A DNA stretch of 64,000 nucleotides from CAZJAH01 sp964544155. Its GTDB lineage: Bacteria > Bacteroidota > Ignavibacteria > Kapaibacteriales > UBA2268. The first letter of the stretch is position 1, and each line of letters begins with the position of its first letter. Below the pieces are notes generated by a model, which did not search any database, was not told where the DNA came from, and saw only the letters and a list, made by a program, of their open reading frames with translations. The position numbers and the translations under genes are program-made. Location of the stretch: NCBI GenBank assembly GCA_964544155.1, contig CAZJAH010000010.1, forward strand, positions 1 to 64,000, read 5' to 3'. Of the stretch, positions 26,743-34,706 are shown piece by piece.

Positions 26743-26784
26743 GGCCCCTCAACAAAATTTAGATTTTGCTGCAGGGGCTTTTTT
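26743..26784 (+). terminator. strong Rho-independent terminator closing the GldM-like cluster
   Basis: GCCCCT (26744-26749) pairs with AGGGGC (26773-26778), with an inner stem CAAAAT/ATTTTG, followed by six T residues. Confidence 0.88.
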
Positions 26785-26790
26785 ATCTGA

Positions 26791-26798
26791 TATCTTTG
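26791..26798 (+). promoter_or_regulatory. TAnnTTTG promoter element for the VWA-OmpA gene
   Basis: TATCTTTG matches the Bacteroidota -7 element and lies 28 bases before the ATG, directly after the terminator. A TTTG sits upstream but at 22 bases, longer than the ideal 19. Confidence 0.45.
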
Positions 26799-26826
26799 TT
26801 TATTCAAAAAGAAAAAATAGGATATA

Positions 26827-28167
26827 ATGCTGGTTAAAAACAAGTTTATAATATTTTTAGGTATTCTGGCTGCTTTGCTGATAATTACACCCTGTGAGAT
26901 GCTGGCACAAAAAAAAGTAAGAGATGACTCAAAGCGTAAACTATTGCAGGATGCTAAAGTTGAAGCAGCTCGAAAAGAAATTGAGATTACTGTTAATAGC
27001 GTCGATATCTCTAACTTCCCGGAGATTAAAATTATTATTGAAGCTTATAATAAGCTGGGTGAACCTCTGGATACTTTGACCTCCGAGAATCTCTATGTTT
27101 TCGAGAATGGTGTTTCTAAAAAAGTCATTAAGGTAGAAAAAATTCCGGTAGCCGAAGTTGTTCCGGCTGATTTTATCTTTGTTATTGATAAAACCGGTTC
27201 CATGCAGCCATTTATTAATGCCGTAAAATCTAACTTATTGAAGTTTACGTCAACATTAATGAAAAGAGGTATAGATTACAGGCTTGGACTGGTATTATTT
27301 TCTGATGACGTTGAAAAAATTTATCAGCCCTCAAATAATGCCTTAGACTTACTGGATTGGCTTTCAGCAGTAAAAGCAAGGGGTGGAGGAGATGAAAAAG
27401 AAAACTCCCTGGAAGCGCTCGAATACGTTACAAAAATTGATTTCAGAGACGAAGCCAATAAAGTGGTTGTTTTGATCACTGATGCCCCATATCATGAAAA
27501 AACCGAAACCGGTGGACATGGGGTTACAAATCAAACAAAATCTTCAATCATCGAATTATTACAGGTAAATGATATAAGGGTATTTAGCATTGTACCTAAA
27601 AAGCTGCAGGATTACGCTGAAATTTCTGCCAAAACCAGAGGAAACGCTTATGATATTGATTATCCTTTTTCTACTATTCTGGATAATTTTTCCAAACAGC
27701 TTACAAATCTTTTTGCTTTAACTTACAGAAGCGATCAGACCGCTATACCGGATAGCATAGAAATCGGGCTGCTGAATGAGGCAAGAAGTGAATTACTTAA
27801 GAAAACTATTCCTATAGTGGAGCTCGGCAGAAAGCTTATTATCGAGAATCTGCTCTATAAAACTGCCAGCGCTGAGCTTCCCGATACTGTAAAGGAGCTC
27901 GAAATACTTCAGGAATTTATGAAATCTAAGCCTAATGTAGTGGTTATGGTCGAAGGCCATACAGATAATATTGGAAGCCATGCTGTTAATGACAGGCTCT
28001 CGCTCGAAAGAGCGGAAAGCGTTAAAAGATACCTGATACGCAAAGGAATTTCTGAGCACAGGATAAAAACAAAAGGCTATGGAGAAAGAAGGCCGATTGC
28101 AAGCAATAGAGATGAATTCGGCCGACGCCTAAACAGGCGAACCGAGATCATAATAATAGCTAAATAA
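26827..28167 (+). CDS. VWA domain - OmpA domain envelope protein
   Basis: The 446-residue protein has a signal peptide ending near EMLAQ (residue ~28), an Ig-like region (~50-110), a von Willebrand A domain (~114-310) and an OmpA peptidoglycan-binding domain (~335-446). The VWA metal site begins D121-K-T-G-S125, the DxTxS form of the usual DxSxS, so it can probably still bind Mg2+. The OmpA part has EGHTDNIGSHAVNDRLSLERAESV and RRLNRRTEIII, the standard DAP-binding residues. It likely sits in the periplasm or outer membrane, attached to the cell wall, and binds a partner through VWA. It follows the GldM-like cluster but has its own promoter element. Confidence 0.88.
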   Translation: MLVKNKFIIFLGILAALLIITPCEMLAQKKVRDDSKRKLLQDAKVEAARKEIEITVNSVDISNFPEIKIIIEAYNKLGEPLDTLTSENLYVFENGVSKKVIKVEKIPVAEVVPADFIFVIDKTGSMQPFINAVKSNLLKFTSTLMKRGIDYRLGLVLFSDDVEKIYQPSNNALDLLDWLSAVKARGGGDEKENSLEALEYVTKIDFRDEANKVVVLITDAPYHEKTETGGHGVTNQTKSSIIELLQVNDIRVFSIVPKKLQDYAEISAKTRGNAYDIDYPFSTILDNFSKQLTNLFALTYRSDQTAIPDSIEIGLLNEARSELLKKTIPIVELGRKLIIENLLYKTASAELPDTVKELEILQEFMKSKPNVVVMVEGHTDNIGSHAVNDRLSLERAESVKRYLIRKGISEHRIKTKGYGERRPIASNRDEFGRRLNRRTEIIIIAK

Positions 28168-28182
28168 AGTTTTAAATTTAGT

Positions 28183-28220
28183 AAAAAAAGCAAGGGATTA
28201 AAACCCCCTTGCTTTTTTTT
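28183..28220. terminator. bidirectional terminator between VWA-OmpA gene and gpmI
   Basis: GCAAGGG/CCCTTGC is flanked by seven A residues on the left and eight T residues on the right, so it can end both convergent transcripts. Confidence 0.9.
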
Positions 28221-28232
28221 ATGCATTACCGG

Positions 28233-29762
28233 CTATGAGACTAAGGCTCTGCCGGTCATCTTTCCGGGTTTATCCAAACTCATCATTTTTAGCAATGTAG
28301 GCGCTACATCAGCCAGAATGCCTTCTTTAACTTTACTGAATTCATTTGTTACTGCAACGCATGGTACATAATTGGTCGAGTGAGCCGTATTTGGCGAGCC
28401 GTCTTCATTCATAGCGTAATCAGCGTTGCCATGGTCGGCAATTATAAGCGCGTTGTAATCATTATTTTCAACTGATTCTACAACTCTGCCCAGGCATTGA
28501 TCAACTGTTTCAACAGCCATTGTTATGGCTTGATAATCTCCTGTATGGCCGACCATGTCACAATTAGCAAAATTCAGGCAGATAAAATCATACTTTTTGC
28601 TATTGATGGCTTCGACGACTTTATCCGTGACTTCGGGGGCGCTCATTTCAGGCTGTTTGTCGTAGGTGGCAACTTTAGGTGAAGGTATCATTATCCTTTC
28701 TTCGCCATCAAATTTTTCTTCCCTTCCGCCTGAGAAGAAAAAAGTCACGTGGGCGTATTTCTCCGTTTCAGCAATCCTGAGCTGCTTTTTCCCATTTATT
28801 GATAAATACTCTCCCATGGTCATATCTACATTATCCTTGGTGAGGATAACGTTTACTCCCTTAAAGCTCTCATCATAGCGTGTCATCGTTACATAATGAA
28901 GCTCCAGGGTTTTCATCTCATGCTCCGGCATATCCTTCTGAGTTAAAACGGTTGTCATTTGCCTGAGCCTGTCTGTCCGGAAATTGAAGCATATAACTAC
29001 ATCGCCTTCATCTATTGTCGCTAGCGGATTATCATTATCATCCACAAAAACAATCGGCTTGATGAATTCATCCGTAACACCGTCATTATATGATTCTTTA
29101 ACGGCTTCAAAAGGAATTTTAGCTTTTTTACCTTTACCGTGAACCATAAGGTCATAGCCCTGTTTAATTCTTTCCCAGCGCTTATCCCTGTCCATTGAGT
29201 AATAGCGGCCAATTAATGAAGCAATTTTACCGGTTGAATTTTTAAGATGATCCTCTAATTCCTTTATGAAACCGGCGCCGCTCTTTGGGTCGGTATCCCT
29301 TCCGTCAGTTATCGCGTGTATATAAACATTGTCCTTAAGTCCTTTATCTCTAGCTATATCGCACAGGGCGAATAAATGTGTGCTTAACGAATGTACGCCG
29401 CCATCTGATACAAGGCCCACAAAATGCAGCTTTCGTCCGCTTTCTTTGGCTTTATCCATGGCTTCGATCAGTATATCGTTCTGTGCCAAAGTTCCTTCCT
29501 CAATGGCTTTATTAATCCTGACAATATCCTGATATATCACTCTGCCGGCTCCAATATTGAGGTGTCCTACTTCTGAATTTCCCATCTGTCCTTCCGGAAG
29601 CCCGACGCTTTCACCTGATGCTGATAATTTTGAATAAGGGTATTTTTTTGTAATTGAATCATAATATGGAGTGTTCGAGTTTGCTATCACGTCGGCCCTG
29701 CTGCCATCACCAAGGCCCCATCCGTCTAAAATAATCAGTATTGATTTTTTTCCTGCTGCCAT
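28233..29762 (-). CDS. gpmI: 2,3-bisphosphoglycerate-independent phosphoglycerate mutase
   Basis: GpmI interconverts 3- and 2-phosphoglycerate in glycolysis using two Mn2+ ions. The 509 residues match the family. Asp13 (ILIILDGWG) and the phosphorylated Ser63 (GQMGNSEVGHLNIGAG) head the active site. AITDGRDTDPKSG and the metal-binding NCDMVGHTGD and ADHGNADYA motifs of the alkaline phosphatase core are intact. The gene is monocistronic with a shared terminator at its end. pgi for upper glycolysis lies 24 kb away, so the two are not co-regulated by position. Confidence 0.96.
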   Translation of the reverse strand: MAAGKKSILIILDGWGLGDGSRADVIANSNTPYYDSITKKYPYSKLSASGESVGLPEGQMGNSEVGHLNIGAGRVIYQDIVRINKAIEEGTLAQNDILIEAMDKAKESGRKLHFVGLVSDGGVHSLSTHLFALCDIARDKGLKDNVYIHAITDGRDTDPKSGAGFIKELEDHLKNSTGKIASLIGRYYSMDRDKRWERIKQGYDLMVHGKGKKAKIPFEAVKESYNDGVTDEFIKPIVFVDDNDNPLATIDEGDVVICFNFRTDRLRQMTTVLTQKDMPEHEMKTLELHYVTMTRYDESFKGVNVILTKDNVDMTMGEYLSINGKKQLRIAETEKYAHVTFFFSGGREEKFDGEERIMIPSPKVATYDKQPEMSAPEVTDKVVEAINSKKYDFICLNFANCDMVGHTGDYQAITMAVETVDQCLGRVVESVENNDYNALIIADHGNADYAMNEDGSPNTAHSTNYVPCVAVTNEFSKVKEGILADVAPTLLKMMSLDKPGKMTGRALVS

Positions 29763-29871
29763 TTTTATCCCGGTAATTTTTTATTTAAACTATTGATTAT
29801 GTTTTAATTCACTAAAAACGGGATATAACAAACCATATTTCATGAAGTTAATAAATGACAAAACGCAGAAT

Positions 29872-29902
29872 TAAGATAAAAGGCGCTCTTCAAAGAACGC
29901 CT
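29872..29902 (-). terminator. terminator after the serine palmitoyltransferase-like gene
   Basis: On the reverse strand AGGCGTTCT and AGAGCGCCT form a 9-bp stem with one wobble pair and a 4-base loop, followed by TTTTATCTT. Confidence 0.75.
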
Positions 29903-29939
29903 CTAATACAATTTGCAATTTAACTATTTGGATAGTCTC

Positions 29940-31130
29940 TTATATCAATCCGAGCTCTTTACCTCCTTTTTCGAAAATTTCGAGCATTTTATCAAGGTGG
30001 TGTTTTTCATGGGTAGCCATATAGCTGGTGCGCATCATGCTCATGTGCGGCGGTACTCCGGGAGGGATGAAGGCGTTTACAAATACGCCGTTATCAAAGA
30101 GCTTTCTCCATAGCCTGAAGGCAATATCAACTTCGCCTACCACTACGGGCACTATGGCTGTCTGTGAGTCAATAACATTAAAGCCGAGCTCTTTAAAGCC
30201 TTTTCTGGCGTAGGCCGCATTATCTACGAGCCTGTCGACAAGCCCGGGCTCTTCTTCGAGAATATCGAGTGCAGCGAGTGTAGCCGCACATGATGACGGT
30301 GTCGGGCTGGCGCTGAATATAATCGCCGGCGAAATGTGTTTAAGATAATTGATCACTCTTTCGGGGCCTGCTACAAAACCGCCGAGAGAGGCAAAGGTCT
30401 TTGAGAATGTGCCCATGGTGAGGTCAGTTTCCTGTACCAGGCCGAAATGGCTTGGAGTTCCTCTTCCGCCTTTACCGATCACTCCAACAGAGTGCGCGTC
30501 ATCAACCAGTACGCGGGCTCCATATTTTTTAGCTACTTCGAGCATTTCGGGCAGATTGACAATTTCGCCAGTTACTGAAAATACGCCGTCGGTTACTATG
30601 AACTTGCCTGCGCTTTCAGGTATGCTTTTCAGAACTCGTTCAAGGTCGGCCATATCATTATGTTTATACCTGACAAATTCTGCGAAGGCGCCTTTTGCCA
30701 TAAGAGCGCCGTTAACTATACATGCATGATTTTCTTTATCCGATACCACGTAATCACCCTTTTGGGCAATGGTAGAGATTACTCCGAGAGCCGTCTGGTA
30801 ACCGGTGGAGTAAAGCAGTACGGCTTCTGTGCCGAGGTATTCAGCAAGCCTTTCTTCAAGCTCGATATGCAGATCGAGAGTACCCGTAAGGTACCTGGAT
30901 CCCGAGCAGCCGGTACCGTATTTATCAATGGCTTTCTTTGCTGCCTCCTGAACTTTAGGATGTGCCGTAAGGCCCAGGTAGTTATTAGATCCTGCCATGA
31001 TAATCTCTTTGCCCTCTATATAAACCACAGGGCCTTCATTTTCTTCAATAGGATGGAAATAAGGGTATAATCCGGCTTCTTTTACCTCATCAGCTCTGGT
31101 GAATTGGTAACATTTTTCAAACACGTCCAC
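29940..31130 (-). CDS. spt: alpha-oxoamine synthase, probable serine palmitoyltransferase
   Basis: This PLP enzyme of the AOS family condenses an amino acid with an acyl-CoA. The 396-residue sequence resembles Bacteroidota serine palmitoyltransferase (start of sphingolipid synthesis) more than BioF or Kbl: GLYPYFHPIE at the N-terminus and IMAGSNNYLGLTAHPKV. PLP-stacking His135 (KENHA), the DDAHSVG loop and Schiff-base Lys244 (TFSKTFASLGG) are present. GVPPHMSMMRTSYMATH is the usual C-terminal region. The start is a GTG with GGAG six bases upstream. It has its own promoter and terminator. The chemistry is confident; the substrate (serine versus alanine or glycine) is inferred. Confidence 0.85.
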   Translation of the reverse strand: MDVFEKCYQFTRADEVKEAGLYPYFHPIEENEGPVVYIEGKEIIMAGSNNYLGLTAHPKVQEAAKKAIDKYGTGCSGSRYLTGTLDLHIELEERLAEYLGTEAVLLYSTGYQTALGVISTIAQKGDYVVSDKENHACIVNGALMAKGAFAEFVRYKHNDMADLERVLKSIPESAGKFIVTDGVFSVTGEIVNLPEMLEVAKKYGARVLVDDAHSVGVIGKGGRGTPSHFGLVQETDLTMGTFSKTFASLGGFVAGPERVINYLKHISPAIIFSASPTPSSCAATLAALDILEEEPGLVDRLVDNAAYARKGFKELGFNVIDSQTAIVPVVVGEVDIAFRLWRKLFDNGVFVNAFIPPGVPPHMSMMRTSYMATHEKHHLDKMLEIFEKGGKELGLI

Positions 31131-31198
31131 ATCAATCTCCGATACTTATATTTTATATAATTAAACTCTTGTTATCTTTTCACTTATTCTTAAACCTG

Positions 31199-31229
31199 CA
31201 AATATAATTTAACTAGATTTAAGAAAAAA
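31199..31229 (-). promoter_or_regulatory. promoter for the serine palmitoyltransferase-like gene
   Basis: On the reverse strand TTTT-N19-TATATTTG fits the Bacteroidota consensus with one mismatch in the -33 element. The site ends 69 bases before the GTG start. Confidence 0.55.
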
Positions 31230-31236
31230 ATTAATA

Positions 31237-31560
31237 TTAGATTTTACTATCAGGGATATACAGATATTTATCTAAAATCACTCTTTCATCTTTGAATTCA
31301 ACACCTTCGGACAGGAGCATCTCCTGCATGAAATCTGCTGTGGGAAAGTGCACTTTCCCTGTCAGTTCGCCGTTGCGGTTCACCACTCTGTGGCATGGGA
31401 TATCCGGGTCGCCTGAAAGTGAATTAAGTATCCACCCGACCATCCTCGCCCCTGAAGCAATTCCTGCGGCACGTGCTATATGGCCGTATGTACTGACTTT
31501 ACCAATTGGTATTTCAGAAACCATTCTGACAACTCTATCCTGAAAACTGTTATCCGCCAA
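31237..31560 (-). CDS. MGMT-fold DNA-repair protein (short methyltransferase or alkyltransferase-like)
   Basis: The 107-residue protein is just the C-terminal DNA-binding domain of O6-alkylguanine-DNA alkyltransferase: a helix-turn-helix (GKVSTYGHIARAAG) with the recognition helix GARMVGWILNS and the active site P-C56-H-R. The alkyl-accepting Cys is kept, unlike the Trp of most alkyltransferase-like (ATL) proteins, so direct repair is possible, although the N-terminal domain is missing. The start is a TTG; no better in-frame ATG exists. It is divergent from the Nudix gene and downstream of nothing on its strand. Confidence 0.82.
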   Translation of the reverse strand: MADNSFQDRVVRMVSEIPIGKVSTYGHIARAAGIASGARMVGWILNSLSGDPDIPCHRVVNRNGELTGKVHFPTADFMQEMLLSEGVEFKDERVILDKYLYIPDSKI

Positions 31561-31712
31561 ACTAAAATTCCGGTTTTCATAAAACGTCTTTAATTTAACG
31601 AATTATTCCGAATAATAATTTCCTGTTAATTATCAGAGAAACAACATATATAGCAGCAGAACTTAAGGAAGCCCTTAAAGGCTCTCTGCCGGGGTATAAT
31701 GCTCATAAGCTG

Positions 31713-32264
31713 ATGGCGCCTATGTACAAAGGGGCCCCTTTCAGAGACTTTAAACCTCCTGAAATAGCCAGGAAAAGCTCTGTGCTTGTTCTTTTGTATG
31801 AAGCTGATAGCGGCGGATCCAGAATACTGCTAACCCTCAGAAGTGATAAGCTCAAAAGCCACAGCGGGCAGATAAGCTTCCCTGGCGGAAAAACCGAACC
31901 GGGTGAAAACGATGTTCAAACAGCACTCCGCGAAGCTAATGAAGAAACCGGGCTTGACCCACGGGCCATAGAAGTTGTTGGCAAGCTCTCAAGGCTTTAT
32001 GTGCCGCCGTCTAATTCTCTTATCACGCCCGTTGTTGCGGTCGCGGACAGATTAGAAGGGCTGGAGCCGAATATGGAAGAGGTAGAGGAAATAATTGAGC
32101 TCCCTTTGGATTATCTTTTTGATAAAAGATTCCTAAAATCCGAAATAAAAGAATTCGGCTCTTTTAAAGTAGACGTGCCTTTCTGGAATATCCACAAAAA
32201 AACCCCGCTTTGGGGAGCAACCGCAATGATACTGAAGGAATTAACCCTTGTCCTTCCTCGTTGA
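31713..32264 (+). CDS. Nudix hydrolase, CoA pyrophosphatase type
   Basis: The Nudix box GGKTEPGENDVQTALREANEETGL (G-x5-E-x7-REUxEExG, residues ~58-81) is complete. The preceding LTLRSDKLKSHSGQISFPGG is the UPF0035/CoA-binding signature of NudL-type enzymes, which split CoA or acyl-CoA into 4'-phosphopantetheine and 3',5'-ADP. With the ATG at 31713 the protein has 183 residues, but coding-like sequence runs in frame upstream to ~31602 and includes the ELKEAL-x5-LPGYNAHKLMAP pattern usual at the N-terminus of the family. The true start is therefore probably a non-ATG codon (ATT near 31629). The 3' end overlaps the convergent CheV gene by 24 bases. Confidence 0.85.
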   Translation: MAPMYKGAPFRDFKPPEIARKSSVLVLLYEADSGGSRILLTLRSDKLKSHSGQISFPGGKTEPGENDVQTALREANEETGLDPRAIEVVGKLSRLYVPPSNSLITPVVAVADRLEGLEPNMEEVEEIIELPLDYLFDKRFLKSEIKEFGSFKVDVPFWNIHKKTPLWGATAMILKELTLVLPR

Positions 32265-33167
32265 TATAACTGCCCGGATCTTATCCAGAAGCTCGCTTAT
32301 CTGAGGCTTGGAAAGCTGGGCGTCGGCGCCTACCTCGTTGCCTTTATGAAGAATATCCTCATTGATCATAGATGAGAAAATTATAACAGGAATATCTTTT
32401 AAATTCTCCTGAGCTTTAATGTTTTTGGTTAAAGAATAGCCGTCCATACGTGGCATTTCCACGTCAGTTACTATGATGTCAGGTTTGGCCGCGTTTTCAA
32501 TAACCGAAAGATTTTCCCATGCTTCTTCTCCGTTTTTATAGCTTACGATCTCAAATCCCGCTGCTTTCATTCTGTCACTGATCATTTTGCGTATAACAGC
32601 CGAATCTTCCACCACTACAGCTTTTGGATTATTTTCGAATTTCATTCCTTTACGCAGAGTATCTATTGCCTGCCTGGGGTTTATATCGGCGATGATCTTT
32701 TCCACATCGAGCATAAGTACATGCCTGTCCGCCAGTGATATTATGCCGATAATCGAAAGCCTGTCTGAGGATACATCCTGAACGTTCTCCGGTGTCTGAA
32801 TACTGCTCCAAGATATGCGGTGAATGCGCTGCACCTGGTCAACGATGAATCCTATTCTCATTCTGTTAAATTCGGCAATTATCATTTTCCTTTCTTGCGG
32901 TTTTACTCCTTTATCCTGATAAAGATAGTCGCTTAGATCAACCACCGGAATAATCCAGCCCCTTAAATTGAATACGCCTTTTACGGTATCAGGCAGGTCA
33001 GGCATTCTGGTAAGCTCAGGCATTCTGATTATTTCGCGCACTTTTGTTACATTAATTCCGAAAGACTGACGTGTATCTTTCTTTTTATCGTTATAATCCA
33101 TAACGAATTCAATGATCTCTAGTTCATTGGTGCCTGATTCAAGCAGTATGTTTGATTTGGATGCCAT
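32241..33167 (-). CDS. cheV: chemotaxis protein CheV (CheW-receiver fusion)
   Basis: The 308-residue protein has a CheW domain (residues ~18-165, with INVTKVREIIRMPELTRMPDLPDTVKGVFNLRGWIIPVVDL) and a receiver domain (~182-303). The receiver phospho-acceptor Asp lies in DIIVTDVEMPRMDG, with the acidic pair in VVVEDSAVIRK and Lys in LSKPQ. CheV couples receptors to CheA and adapts through phosphorylation. No cheA, cheY or receptor genes are near. It fits the flagellar genes elsewhere in the window. Its end overlaps the Nudix gene on the other strand. Confidence 0.93.
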   Translation of the reverse strand: MASKSNILLESGTNELEIIEFVMDYNDKKKDTRQSFGINVTKVREIIRMPELTRMPDLPDTVKGVFNLRGWIIPVVDLSDYLYQDKGVKPQERKMIIAEFNRMRIGFIVDQVQRIHRISWSSIQTPENVQDVSSDRLSIIGIISLADRHVLMLDVEKIIADINPRQAIDTLRKGMKFENNPKAVVVEDSAVIRKMISDRMKAAGFEIVSYKNGEEAWENLSVIENAAKPDIIVTDVEMPRMDGYSLTKNIKAQENLKDIPVIIFSSMINEDILHKGNEVGADAQLSKPQISELLDKIRAVISTRKDKG

Positions 33168-33247
33168 TGTATTTACAGATATTTGTGAAATAAATAACTA
33201 CCTTAATTTATTTTCGGCAGATTTATTATTAGCATTAGCAAAAAAAT

Positions 33248-34552
33248 ATGAAACCTGAAATTTTAAAGAACAACGCAGAATTTAAGCTCTCTGATTATAT
33301 CTCTGAAAAAAATGGAGCTCTTGATATTTACACAATGACAGGCGAATTTGTACCAATGGCCGAGCACCGGATAATGTTCAAATCCGGATCTTTTAATGAT
33401 ATTAAGCCCGGAATGGCTTATCTTACGGCCAATATGCTTAAAAGAGGTACAAACAAGCTGTCGTTTAATGATATATCAGAAAAAATTGAAAATCTCGGCG
33501 GAAGCCTGAGCATAACTGTTAATTATGACTTTATTACATTAAAAGCATCATCATTAAGCAGGTATTCGCCGGAAATACTTGAGGTATTTTATGATGTTAT
33601 TTCGGAACCTGCTTTTCAGAAGGCGGAGCTTGATAAAGTCAAAAAAAATACAATTTCAAATATCAGCCATATAAGGTCAAATCCCGCGAGGCAGCTAAGG
33701 AGAGTGTTCAATTCAATTATGTTTGAAGCCACTGCTTACGGGCATTCAATTTATGGCAATGAAGATAGTATAAGCAGTATCTCGGTTGATGATATCAGGC
33801 AATTCTATGAAGATAACTTTTTATACACGGATAAATTTCTTATCAGATCAGGCAGGCTGAACGGCAAAGGATCAATACCCGCGAATATATTGAAAGGTTT
33901 AGAATCAAAAGGCTACGAAAAGCCCGGATTTATAAAAAGGAACAACGACCTTTATTTTCTGAATAATAAAAATCAAACGCAGGCCGAGATACTGCTCGGT
34001 AAAATTGTGCCGGGTAGGGAAAATTCTGACTACACAGCCATGCAGATAGCTAATACCGCGCTGGGGGGGTATTTCCTCTCGGAGCTCAATACAAGCCTTC
34101 GCGAGGAAAGAGGCCTTACTTACGGCATTCATTCCTACATCGAGCACAGGAAGAATGTTTCAGTATTAATGATTAGCGCTTCGGTTAATTTGGAAAACCT
34201 CCCGCTTGTATTCAGTGAGATATTCCGCGTTCTGGAGAAATACGGCTCCGGTAATATTGAAGATCACAAGCTTGAAACAGCAGCCAATTACATGACGGGT
34301 TCATTTATCCGAAATATCGACACGATATTCGACCACGCGAACCTGCTTGCAAACCTGAAGCTTTTTGATCTGGAGGATGATTATTATGATAATTTTATTC
34401 GTGAATCTATTAAGCTTGATACCGGAAAAATAAAGCAGGCAGCGAAGAAATATCTTAATACCGGGGGGTGGCTCATAGGTGTGGGAGCAGGATCAATACC
34501 GGATGGAATGCCTGAGATCATTAATTCTATTCAGGAAACCGAAGAAGTTTAG
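33248..34552 (+). CDS. M16-family protease homolog lacking the zinc motif
   Basis: The 434-residue protein has the two-domain M16B fold (pitrilysin/MPP type). At the place where active members carry HxxEH followed by a helix and FKGT, this one reads GMAYLTANMLKRGT, so the zinc ligands are absent. The C-terminal half keeps the substrate-binding LREERGLTYGIHSY motif (Arg/Tyr pair). Such proteins work as the non-catalytic partner of an active M16 subunit, but no active partner lies next to it. No signal peptide is seen, so it is probably cytoplasmic. It is divergent from cheV with an 80-base gap. Confidence 0.88.
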   Translation: MKPEILKNNAEFKLSDYISEKNGALDIYTMTGEFVPMAEHRIMFKSGSFNDIKPGMAYLTANMLKRGTNKLSFNDISEKIENLGGSLSITVNYDFITLKASSLSRYSPEILEVFYDVISEPAFQKAELDKVKKNTISNISHIRSNPARQLRRVFNSIMFEATAYGHSIYGNEDSISSISVDDIRQFYEDNFLYTDKFLIRSGRLNGKGSIPANILKGLESKGYEKPGFIKRNNDLYFLNNKNQTQAEILLGKIVPGRENSDYTAMQIANTALGGYFLSELNTSLREERGLTYGIHSYIEHRKNVSVLMISASVNLENLPLVFSEIFRVLEKYGSGNIEDHKLETAANYMTGSFIRNIDTIFDHANLLANLKLFDLEDDYYDNFIRESIKLDTGKIKQAAKKYLNTGGWLIGVGAGSIPDGMPEIINSIQETEEV

Positions 34553-34653
34553 CAAGCCGCGCGGCAATTGCGTCGCTTATGGGGCGCTAACAATTCCATA
34601 ATTATTAATGCGTCTAAAAATTTTCCATAGTGAGTAGAAATTCTTATACATAA

Positions 34654-34661
34654 TAGATTTG
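34654..34661 (+). promoter_or_regulatory. TAnnTTTG element before the MoxR gene
   Basis: TAGATTTG matches the -7 consensus and lies 45 bases before the ATG. No TTTG is found 19 bases upstream, so this is a weak call. Confidence 0.3.
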
Positions 34662-34706
34662 TTAAGAATATTAAAGCAATTTTAATCATCTAAAAAATAA
34701 TTGAAC

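Noticed and set aside
31237..31560. MGMT-fold protein called a frameshifted full-length ada/ogt
   Set aside because: The upstream frames contain no N-terminal MGMT domain; the single-domain form is common.
34553..34620. GC-rich imperfect palindrome after the M16 gene, considered as a terminator or tRNA piece
   Set aside because: Several mismatches, no T run and no cloverleaf; nothing else supports it.
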